A stretch of DNA of 64,000 nucleotides from assembly GCA_964529305.1 (NCBI GenBank), contig CAZGUX010000177.1:1-64000 (forward strand), given 5' to 3'. Made by a program: the position numbers and the translations under genes. The notes beneath the pieces are model-generated. The model saw only the letters and a list, made by a program, of their open reading frames with translations, was not told the origin of the DNA and did no database searches. This stretch comes from CAZGUX01 sp964529305 (GTDB taxonomy: Bacteria > Acidobacteriota > Terriglobia > Bryobacterales > Bryobacteraceae). Shown here piece after piece: positions 25,483 to 33,269 of the stretch (positions are counted from its first letter, which is position 1; each line of letters begins with the position of its first letter).

Positions 25483-26949
25483 ATGCTGAACTTCATGAGC
25501 CGCTTCGCCGTCCGCAATTGTGATGCGGACGAAAACAGCCCTACCCGCCGCGAGTTGCTGCGCGTCGGTTCACTCGGCATCGGCGGTCTCGCGCTGCCGC
25601 ACTTCTTCGCCTGGCAAAAGGCCCACGCCGCAAAGCTCGAGAACAAGTACGCGGGTGCGCGAGGGTTTGGCGCGGCCAAGAACGCGATCATGATCTTCCT
25701 GCAGGGCGGCCCGTCGCACATCGACATCTGGGATCCCAAGCCCGACGCTCCCGACAACGTGCGGGGCCTGTTCAAGCCCATCAAGACGAAGATCCCCGGC
25801 ACCTGGATCGGCGAGCACATGCCGATGATGGCCCAGGCCCTCGACAAGGCGACCTTGATCCGGTCGATGTCCTACACGCCGAGCGGCCTGTTCAACCACA
25901 CCGCGGCCATCTACCAGATGATGACCGGGTATCCGCCGGACAAGGTGTCGCCTTCCGGCCAGTTGGAGCCGCCGACTCCCTCCGACTTCCCGACCGCGGG
26001 CAGCCACATCTCGAAGCTCCTGCCGCTGAAGGAACCGGTTTTGCCGTTTGTGGAATTGCCGCGCCCGCTGCAGGAATCCGGCATCATCGGCAAAGGCGGC
26101 GCCGCGGGCTTCCTCGGCAAAGCGTACGACCCGTACCGCATGTATCAGGATCCCGCGGAAACCGTGCGCCTGGAAGATCTGTCGCTGCGCAAGGACATTC
26201 CCGCGGACCGTCTTCGCGACCGCTTCGAACTGCTCAAGGGCATCAATGGTTCGATGAAGGACCTGGAGAAAGCCGTCAGCAGCCAGGCGGTCGACGAATA
26301 CTACGGCAAGGCGTACGATCTGGTTCTGTCCGGAAAAGCTCGTGATGCCATGGACCTGACGAAGGAAGCCGACGCCGCGCGCGACCGGTACGGCCGATAT
26401 ACCTTCGGCCAGAGCCTTTTGATGGGCCGCCGCCTGATCGAAGCCGGCACCCGGTTCGTGCAGGTCAACTGGCCTTCGGTGGCCAATGGCGATCCGGAAA
26501 AGACGGCTTGGGATACGCACTCGGCCAACTTCGGCCCGCTGAAGAATCTGCATTGCCCCAAGCTCGACCGTTCACTCTCGGCGCTGCTGGAGGACATGGA
26601 CCAGCGGGGCCTGTTGAAGGAAACGTTGGTGGTCGCGGTCGGCGAATTCGGACGCAGCCCGAGGATGGGGGTTTCCACGTCGGGCAACTCCAACTCGCCG
26701 GACGGCCGGGATCACTGGCCCTATTGCTACTCGGCGGTGATCGCCGGCGCGGGCATCGGCCGCGGCGTGCAGTATGGCGAATCCGACGCGACGGCCTCGT
26801 CGCCGAAGGAGAAGCCGGTACATCCAACCGACCTGTTGGCGACGATCTACTACGCCCTGGGCATCGATCCCGAGATGGAGATCCGCAATCACCTGAACCA
26901 GCCGAGGGAGTTGGTCAAGGGCAAGATCGTGGCGGACCTGTTTGCGTAG
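25483..26949 (+). CDS. DUF1501 exported protein (locus 2)
   Basis: 488 residues. Tat leader with RRELLRVGSLGIGG near residues 24-37; the N-terminal 22 residues precede it. DUF1501 features: FLQGGPSHIDIWDPK, a conserved SMSYTPSGLFNHT block, TAWDTHSANF, and VAVGEFGRSPRMG. It is the last gene of the 19.8-26.9 kb operon and the partner of the preceding DUF1549/DUF1553 protein. A GGAGAAG ribosome site lies just before its ATG. Enzymatic role unproven. Confidence 0.88.
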   Translation: MLNFMSRFAVRNCDADENSPTRRELLRVGSLGIGGLALPHFFAWQKAHAAKLENKYAGARGFGAAKNAIMIFLQGGPSHIDIWDPKPDAPDNVRGLFKPIKTKIPGTWIGEHMPMMAQALDKATLIRSMSYTPSGLFNHTAAIYQMMTGYPPDKVSPSGQLEPPTPSDFPTAGSHISKLLPLKEPVLPFVELPRPLQESGIIGKGGAAGFLGKAYDPYRMYQDPAETVRLEDLSLRKDIPADRLRDRFELLKGINGSMKDLEKAVSSQAVDEYYGKAYDLVLSGKARDAMDLTKEADAARDRYGRYTFGQSLLMGRRLIEAGTRFVQVNWPSVANGDPEKTAWDTHSANFGPLKNLHCPKLDRSLSALLEDMDQRGLLKETLVVAVGEFGRSPRMGVSTSGNSNSPDGRDHWPYCYSAVIAGAGIGRGVQYGESDATASSPKEKPVHPTDLLATIYYALGIDPEMEIRNHLNQPRELVKGKIVADLFA

Positions 26950-26952
26950 GCT

Positions 26953-26967
26953 CGGGTCGCAGACCCG
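26953..26967 (+). repeat. Short GGTC/GACC hairpin
   Basis: CGGGTC-GCA-GACCCG begins four bases after the DUF1501 stop codon. A related imperfect pair (CGGTC-CCCAGCA-GACCG) follows around 27025. No T tract follows. Confidence 0.45.
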
Positions 26968-27093
26968 CAGCATCAGTATCAGAAGCGATAGGGAAATCGT
27001 ACCGGAAACCCTCTCAGTAGGGCGGTCCCCAGCAGACCGGGAGCGAAGAACAAGCAGGTTGCCTGATTCGCCAATCTGCCGTGTGCAGCTGGC

Positions 27094-27438
27094 CTACGAA
27101 CCCACTTTTCGCTTAGCCCGCTTGGTCAGTGTCTCGTGCAAGATCGACTTGATATAGGTTTGGTACGGGAGGCCCTTCTGCTCCGCCTGCTTTCGGGCCA
27201 AAGCCAGATCCGATGCAGGAATCCGGAGCGCCACCACCGGCGAAGGCGCCTTCCGCGAGGCTGCGATCCTTTCGCGCAGCTTCTCGTTCGTCAAGACCTG
27301 AGCTTCGCCGCTCTTCACGGCTTCAAGCATCTGTTCACCATGGATGTTGCGGTTCTTAAACCACCAGTCCGCCTCCTCGGCCTCGGAGGCGAAAGCCGGT
27401 ACGACCCGCTCAGGTTGCTTTGCGTTTTGCTTCTTCAT
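27094..27438 (-). CDS. CopG/BrnA-type antitoxin without a partner toxin
   Basis: 114 residues. The motif EADWWFKNRN is characteristic of CopG-family antitoxins; the C-terminal half (VALRIPASDLALARKQAEQK) is a ribbon-helix-helix DNA-binding domain. The usual toxin gene is not found in the 165 bases upstream or downstream, so it is an orphan antitoxin or transcription repressor. It is convergent with the DUF1501 gene. Confidence 0.75.
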   Translation of the reverse strand: MKKQNAKQPERVVPAFASEAEEADWWFKNRNIHGEQMLEAVKSGEAQVLTNEKLRERIAASRKAPSPVVALRIPASDLALARKQAEQKGLPYQTYIKSILHETLTKRAKRKVGS

Positions 27439-27603
27439 TTGGGTCTTTCCAAAATGCCATTCGGTCTGAGCGACTAGACTTCATTGGACTGCAATCGCCC
27501 GTCTTGTCCTCCGCGAGAACCCGCGCCGTCGTCCTGTTCGTCTCTTCGATGATAAGCTGAGACCTAAACCGAGGACCTTCAATTCGCCGCCCCTCGCGTA
27601 CCC

Positions 27604-30600
27604 ATGACCACCGCGGGACTCCTTCATCGCAGCCTCAAGCACTACTGGCGTACCAACCTGGCGGTCATTGCCGGCGCCGCCATCGCGGTCGCCGTCCTCG
27701 CCGGCTCTTTCGTAGTCGGACAGTCCGTGAGGAGTTCCCTGCGCGCCCTCGCCCTCGAACGAATCGGCAACACCCATGCCGTGCTGGCCGGCGCGAACTT
27801 TTTCCGCGAGGCCCTCGCCGAGCCGCTGAACGCCAGCCCCTTGATTTCGCTCGAGGCGATTGCCTCCAACGGCAAGAAGCGGTCCGGCGGAGTTCTGGTC
27901 TACGGCGTCGACGAGCGTTTCTTCCGCTTCCACTCGGTGAGTGGCGTCGCCATGCCGGAGGGACGACAGGCGCTGGTATCTCCGCCGCTCGCCCGGGAAC
28001 TCAGACTCGAGCCAGGCGGTTCCGTCCTCGTCCGCTTCAGCCTGCCCTCCGACATTCCAGCCGAATTTCTGCAGGGCCGCCGCGACCAGACCGGCAAGGC
28101 GCTCCGTCTAGGCGTGAAAGGTATCCTGCCCACTCACCAGATGGGCGAGTTCGCCCTGCGACTTAGCCAGGCCGATGTCCGCGCGGTCTTCTTGCCATTG
28201 CGCACCTTGCAGAGTGAGCTCAGCCGGATCGGCGAGGTCAATACGCTTCTGTTCCCTGCCCTGCCTCCCAACGATTGGGCGCAGTCGGTGACACTTCAGG
28301 ATCTGGGGATCCGCATTCGGCCTCTTGCCGAATCACTGTCGGTGGAACACACCGGCGCGCTCATCAGTGATTCGGTGGCCGCCGCCGTGAACGAAGCCGC
28401 CAAGGAAACCGGCCTCGAGACGACGCCCGTCCTGACATACGTCGTCAACACGATCCGGCACGGCAACCGGGAGATTCCCTACTCGCTCGTGAGCGCGCTC
28501 GAGCCGGCCAAACTGGACGAGGACGCGGAGGCGGGCGATGCGATCTTCCTCAACAGTTGGGCCGCCCGCGACCTCGGCGCTCGTCCGGGCAGCGAGATTC
28601 GCCTGGAATTCTTCGTCTGGGACTCGGCCGGCGGCCTGGCGAAGCGCCACGCCGAATTTCCCGTGGCCGGAATCCTGCCCATAGAAGGACTGGCCGCCGA
28701 TCGGGATCTGGTGCCCGAGTACAAGGGCATGACCGATGCCAAGACCCTGCACGACTGGGATCCGCCCTTCCCCGTCGATCTCCGCCGCATCCGTCCGCGG
28801 GACGAGGAGTATTGGGAGCAATACCGCACCACGCCCAAGGCGTTCCTCCCCCTCAAACTCGCGCAGCCGTTGTGGCAGTCACGCTTCGGCAAGCTCACGT
28901 CCATCCGTCTCGAGCCGAAAGACCGCTCAGAGCCATTCGCCAATGCCTTGAGGCGGAAGCTCAACCCGCTCGAGCAGGGGCTCACGCTCGCGCCGATTCG
29001 CGAAAGCGCCCTTTCCGCTTCCAGCGGCGCGACGGATTTCGGAGAGTACTTCATCTACTTCAGCTTCTTTCTGGTGATCTCCGCCCTGCTGCTGGCGGGA
29101 CTGTTCTTCCGCACCGGCATCGAACAGCGTCTTCGGGAGATCGGCCTGATGGCGGCGATGGGCTTTCCGCGGCAGCGCATCCGCAACCAGTTCCTGGCGG
29201 AAGCCGGGTTGCTCTCTCTGGCCGGAGGCCTGCTCGGCCTGGTAGGCGCCCTGGTCTACGCGAGCGGCATTCTGTACGGCCTGGCGACGTTCTGGATCGA
29301 TGCGGTGGGCACCACACGCCTGCGGCTCCACGCCAGCCCGGAAGCGCTGGGCATGGGGTTTGTCGCGGGCGTCCTGGCTTCGCTGGGCGCCGCATGGTGG
29401 ACCCTGCGGTCCCTGCGGAAACGGACGCCCCGCAGTCTGCTGGCGGGGATCGTCGCGGAGCCGGACTACACCGCGCGTTCGTTCGTCTGGCCTCTGAGCG
29501 CGGCGGTCCTCTGCACGCTCGGTGCGATCGGCCTGGCCGTCGCCTCATTCGCCGGAGCGGTTCCGGCGGCGGGCGCCTTCTTCGGTACCGGAGCCCTCCT
29601 GCTGGCCGCCGCGCTCACCGCGATCCGCGCCTGGATGCGGAAACACCATCGTTCGAACGTCCACAGCCTGGCCGCTCTCGGGTTGCGGAGCGCGGCTTAT
29701 CGGGGTGGCCGCAGCCTTCTCTCGATGACCTTGATCGCCCTGGCCACGTTCCTCCTGCTCTCGCTCGAATCGTTCCGGCAAAGCCCGAATGCGGCCCTAC
29801 CGGGTGCCGGAGGATTCGCCCTGATGGCGGAGTCCGCTCTGCCCATTTTTTTCAACCCGAACACCACAGCCGGCCGCGCCAGCCTGAATCTCGACGATCA
29901 GGCGCTGACCGGAGTCCGGATTTTCCGATTCCGGGTCAAGCCGGGCGACGATGCCAGTTGCCTGAATCTCTATCAGCCGCGCAATCCGCGGGTGGCCGCG
30001 CCCACACCCGACTTTCTGGCCACAAAGCGGTTCCGGTTTCAATCGTCCCTCGCCGAAACCGAGCGCGAGCGCGACAACCCGTGGCTGCTGCTCAACCGCC
30101 GGGTCGACCAGGGAATCATCCCCGCGATTGCCGATGCCAACTCGCTCACGTATATCCTTCACAGCAAAGTTGGCGACGTGTTCGAGATCTCCGACGGCCG
30201 GGGCGCACCGGTCAGAGTACGGTTTGTCGCGGCCCTGGCCGATAGCGTGTTTCAGTCGGAGATTCTGATCGCCGAAAACCACTTCCAGCGGCTGTATCCC
30301 GCTCGCCAAGGCTACGGAATGTTCCTGATCGACACTCCTCGAGGAAAGGAGGCGTCGGTTTCCGATGTCCTCGAAGACACACTCGCCGACTACGGGTTCG
30401 ACGCGCGCCCGGCGACGGAGAAACTGGCCCAGTTCCATCGCGTAGAGAATGCCTATCTCTCCACCTTCCAGGCACTGGGCGCTCTGGGCTTGCTGCTGGG
30501 CACCGCCGGCCTGGCCGCTGTCCTGATTCGCAATATCCTGGAAGCCCGGACGCAACTGGCACTGCTCCAGGCCGTGGGTTTTCGGGCCGCCGATCTGGCG

Positions 30601-30831
30601 CGTGTGGTGGTTTCGGAGAACCTGTTCCTGGTCGTGTGCGGCTTGACGATCGGCGTCGTCGCGGCGTTGGTCGCCATCGCGCCGGCGCTCGCCGCTCGAG
30701 GAGGCGTCCAGTCGCTGGCAGGGGTCGTCTGGATCCCGCCTTCGGTTCTGGCCGTGGGCGCAGTGGCCTCGTGGGCGGCCATTCAGGTATTACGCCGGCA
30801 GCGGCTTCTGGAAGCACTTCGTTCCGAGTGA
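27604..30831 (+). CDS. Large FtsX-like ABC permease (two FtsX domains)
   Basis: 1075 residues. One N-terminal helix (about 18-40) is followed by a long periplasmic domain (MacB_PCD-like), an FtsX domain with helices near 480-505, 535-560 and 580-600, a second periplasmic region, and a C-terminal FtsX domain (about 955-1065). Such proteins move lipids or lipoproteins, or transmit force, with a separate ATPase. No ABC ATPase gene lies next to it, so the partner must be elsewhere. It stands alone between an orphan antitoxin and a kinase-like gene. Confidence 0.82.
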   Translation: MTTAGLLHRSLKHYWRTNLAVIAGAAIAVAVLAGSFVVGQSVRSSLRALALERIGNTHAVLAGANFFREALAEPLNASPLISLEAIASNGKKRSGGVLVYGVDERFFRFHSVSGVAMPEGRQALVSPPLARELRLEPGGSVLVRFSLPSDIPAEFLQGRRDQTGKALRLGVKGILPTHQMGEFALRLSQADVRAVFLPLRTLQSELSRIGEVNTLLFPALPPNDWAQSVTLQDLGIRIRPLAESLSVEHTGALISDSVAAAVNEAAKETGLETTPVLTYVVNTIRHGNREIPYSLVSALEPAKLDEDAEAGDAIFLNSWAARDLGARPGSEIRLEFFVWDSAGGLAKRHAEFPVAGILPIEGLAADRDLVPEYKGMTDAKTLHDWDPPFPVDLRRIRPRDEEYWEQYRTTPKAFLPLKLAQPLWQSRFGKLTSIRLEPKDRSEPFANALRRKLNPLEQGLTLAPIRESALSASSGATDFGEYFIYFSFFLVISALLLAGLFFRTGIEQRLREIGLMAAMGFPRQRIRNQFLAEAGLLSLAGGLLGLVGALVYASGILYGLATFWIDAVGTTRLRLHASPEALGMGFVAGVLASLGAAWWTLRSLRKRTPRSLLAGIVAEPDYTARSFVWPLSAAVLCTLGAIGLAVASFAGAVPAAGAFFGTGALLLAAALTAIRAWMRKHHRSNVHSLAALGLRSAAYRGGRSLLSMTLIALATFLLLSLESFRQSPNAALPGAGGFALMAESALPIFFNPNTTAGRASLNLDDQALTGVRIFRFRVKPGDDASCLNLYQPRNPRVAAPTPDFLATKRFRFQSSLAETERERDNPWLLLNRRVDQGIIPAIADANSLTYILHSKVGDVFEISDGRGAPVRVRFVAALADSVFQSEILIAENHFQRLYPARQGYGMFLIDTPRGKEASVSDVLEDTLADYGFDARPATEKLAQFHRVENAYLSTFQALGALGLLLGTAGLAAVLIRNILEARTQLALLQAVGFRAADLARVVVSENLFLVVCGLTIGVVAALVAIAPALAARGGVQSLAGVVWIPPSVLAVGAVASWAAIQVLRRQRLLEALRSE

Positions 30832-30964
30832 GATCGGCTCCGAAGTACCGCCTGGCGAAGTCCACCGAAGTCACAAGACGGTGGGCACGTTATGTGGTCC
30901 AATAGAATCCGATGCAGGTCGTCGGGTTGAGGTCAGAAGAAAACTGCTGGGTCAGGATTTGAGA

Positions 30965-31600
30965 ATGCTAAGCGGAAGCATCAACCCCGTGAGGCCGAAC
31001 GATCTGATCATCGGGCGCCTCGCGCGTCTTGGCGTCCTGATATCTTGTCTCGCCCTTCTCGGGCAGGCGCAAACAGCTGGCCCGGTGATCGTAATGATCG
31101 GGCCTCCGGGATCCGGCAAGACCACACAAACCGAGATTCTCCGGAAAGGACGCGGCATGGCGGTGGTCGCGGCTGACGATCTGATCGCGCGGAATCAGCA
31201 GGCATTCGAACGGTTTGCGAAGCCGCAGATCCAGGGTGTCGAACCGCGCCTCGATCCAGCTCTGAACCGCCTTGTGGAACAAGCGCTCGGCTCAATCGAT
31301 CTGTCGAAGGGCGTGGTCCTGGATGGATACCCCGCCGCGAAAATCCACGGCGACCATCTCGTTGTTCTGAGACAAAGACTCCATCTGCCGAAGCCGATCG
31401 TGATCCACCTCCGTGTTCCGGACGAAGTGGTGCGGAAACGACTGAAGAACCAAAGTGACGTCGAGCAGCGCCTCAAGGACTATCACCGCGAACTCGACTT
31501 CGCCCGCGTATATTTCCCGGAAGCCGACATTCGCGATGTCGACGGGACCAAGAAACCGGCCGCGGTGGCTAAAGCGATCCGCGGGCTCCTGCCGAAATAA
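30965..31600 (+). CDS. Adenylate kinase-like P-loop protein with apparent signal peptide
   Basis: 211 residues from ATG 30965. The P-loop GPPGSGKT (46-53) and the LDGYPA block, where adenylate kinases have LDGFPR, identify a nucleoside monophosphate kinase-like fold. The N-terminal segment (LARLGVLISCLALLGQAQTA, about 19-38) looks like a signal peptide or anchor, unusual for this family. Either the protein is exported or the first methionine is wrong; no later ATG precedes the P-loop in a plausible place. The usual LID Cys or Tyr details are absent. Substrate unknown. Confidence 0.65.
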   Translation: MLSGSINPVRPNDLIIGRLARLGVLISCLALLGQAQTAGPVIVMIGPPGSGKTTQTEILRKGRGMAVVAADDLIARNQQAFERFAKPQIQGVEPRLDPALNRLVEQALGSIDLSKGVVLDGYPAAKIHGDHLVVLRQRLHLPKPIVIHLRVPDEVVRKRLKNQSDVEQRLKDYHRELDFARVYFPEADIRDVDGTKKPAAVAKAIRGLLPK

Positions 31601-31819
31601 GCCTGCCCGCCTGTCCCTCGCGGGGTCACGGCGTGGCGTTCGCGCAGCCGGAACACGCCAGACACAAGCAAGAGCCGCTCTCGAACCCGCCTGGCCTGGA
31701 AGCGCGCAAACTCCCAGGCCGCGCCTGCGTATCATTCCCTGGCCGAACTGGAATGCGCCGCCCGAAAAGTGAAATACTGATGCAAGCCGGTCCCTTCGGA
31801 GCTGAAGGAGGAGCGCATT

Positions 31820-33265
31820 TTGGCAGGAAGCGATTTCGACACAGCGGGCATCTCTCGCCGCCGATGGTTGGAGCGGACAGGTCTGGGCTTCGGCAGCCTG
31901 GTGCTGGCGGACCTGCTGCGGGGCGCCTCTTCGTTGAAAACGCCCATCCATAACGACCTCTCCGCCCGGCCCACTCACTTTCCGGCCAAAGCCAAGGCGA
32001 TAATCCAACTGGTCCAGAATGGCGGGCCGAGCCAGATGGACCTTTTTGACCCGAAGCCTGAATTGCAGCGCCGCGCCGGCCAGCCGCTGCCCGGCGGCGT
32101 TGAGATCCATCAGCCCAACAACGTCAATGTTCTGCTCGCCTCGCCGTTCACTTTCAAGAAGTACGGCCAGTGCGGCATGGACATCTCGGAGAGGCTCCCG
32201 CACACTGCCGGGATCGTGGACGATTTGTGCTTTATCCGGTCGATGCACACCGAGCACAACAATCACCTCGAAGGCCTCAACATGCTGCTCACGTGCAAGA
32301 TCTTTCCGGGCCGTCCCGTGATGGGCGCCTGGATCAGCTATGCGCTGGGCACGGAGAATCAGAGCTTGCCCGCGTACGTGGTGCTGCGCGACCCGAAAGG
32401 CTACACCATCGGCGGCAAGCAACTGTGGGCCAACGGTTATCTGCCGGCTCTCTATCAGGGAGTCGAGTTCAGTATGAAAGGCGCGCCGGTCCACCATCTT
32501 GCGCCGCCCGAGCCACTGCCGGAAGGCGCGCAGAAAGCCAGCCTCCAATTCCTGTCCAAGCTCAACGAAGAGCACCTGCGGGAACATCCGGGCGAATCCG
32601 AACTCGAAGCCCGCATTCGCAACTTCGAACTCGCCGCCAGGATGCAACTGGCCGCCGGCGACGTGCTCGACCTGTCCGGGGAATCGGCGGCAACCAAAAA
32701 GCTTTATGGAATCGACCATCCCGTTGCCGGTCCTTACGGGTTGCGCTGCCTGATGGCGCGCCGTCTCGTCGAAAAGGGCGTCCGCTTCGTCCAGGTCACC
32801 ACCAGTCCCGGACAGCCCTGGGACCATCACAGCCGGATCAAGCAGGACATGCACAAGATCGCCACCGAAGTCGACCAGGGTTCGGCGGCGCTCATCCAGG
32901 ACCTCAAGAGCCGGGGACTGCTCGAGAGCACAATCGTCATGTGGGCCGGCGAATTCGGCCGCCTTCCGACCACCCAGAATGGCGATGGCCGCGACCACAA
33001 CCGCAACGCCTTCACCATCTGGTTCGCCGGCGGCGGCTTCAAGAAAGGCCTCGTCTACGGCGAAACCGACGAGTTCGGTTACAAGGCCGTGGTCGACCGC
33101 GTTCCCGTGCCGAACATGATCGCGACGGTCCTGCACCAGTTAGGACTCGACCACAGTCGAGTCCAATACCCGCACGGCGGCCGCCTGGAAACGCCCTCCG
33201 ACGTCACCGTCACGGGAGCGAAGGTGGTTCCGGACCTGCTGACCGATCCGCCGAAGGTGAGTTAG
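31820..33265 (+). CDS. DUF1501 exported protein (locus 3)
   Basis: 481 residues from a TTG at 31820, chosen because AAGGAGG lies about ten bases upstream. Tat leader ISRRRWLERTGLGFGSLVLA. DUF1501 blocks: LVQNGGPSQMDLFDPK, SMHTEHNNHLEG, QPWDHHSRI, WAGEFGRLPTTQ. It is followed four bases later by its DUF1549/DUF1553 partner. It is more similar in block spacing to locus 1 than to locus 2. Role unproven. Confidence 0.88.
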   Translation: MAGSDFDTAGISRRRWLERTGLGFGSLVLADLLRGASSLKTPIHNDLSARPTHFPAKAKAIIQLVQNGGPSQMDLFDPKPELQRRAGQPLPGGVEIHQPNNVNVLLASPFTFKKYGQCGMDISERLPHTAGIVDDLCFIRSMHTEHNNHLEGLNMLLTCKIFPGRPVMGAWISYALGTENQSLPAYVVLRDPKGYTIGGKQLWANGYLPALYQGVEFSMKGAPVHHLAPPEPLPEGAQKASLQFLSKLNEEHLREHPGESELEARIRNFELAARMQLAAGDVLDLSGESAATKKLYGIDHPVAGPYGLRCLMARRLVEKGVRFVQVTTSPGQPWDHHSRIKQDMHKIATEVDQGSAALIQDLKSRGLLESTIVMWAGEFGRLPTTQNGDGRDHNRNAFTIWFAGGGFKKGLVYGETDEFGYKAVVDRVPVPNMIATVLHQLGLDHSRVQYPHGGRLETPSDVTVTGAKVVPDLLTDPPKVS

Positions 33266-33269
33266 AGGG

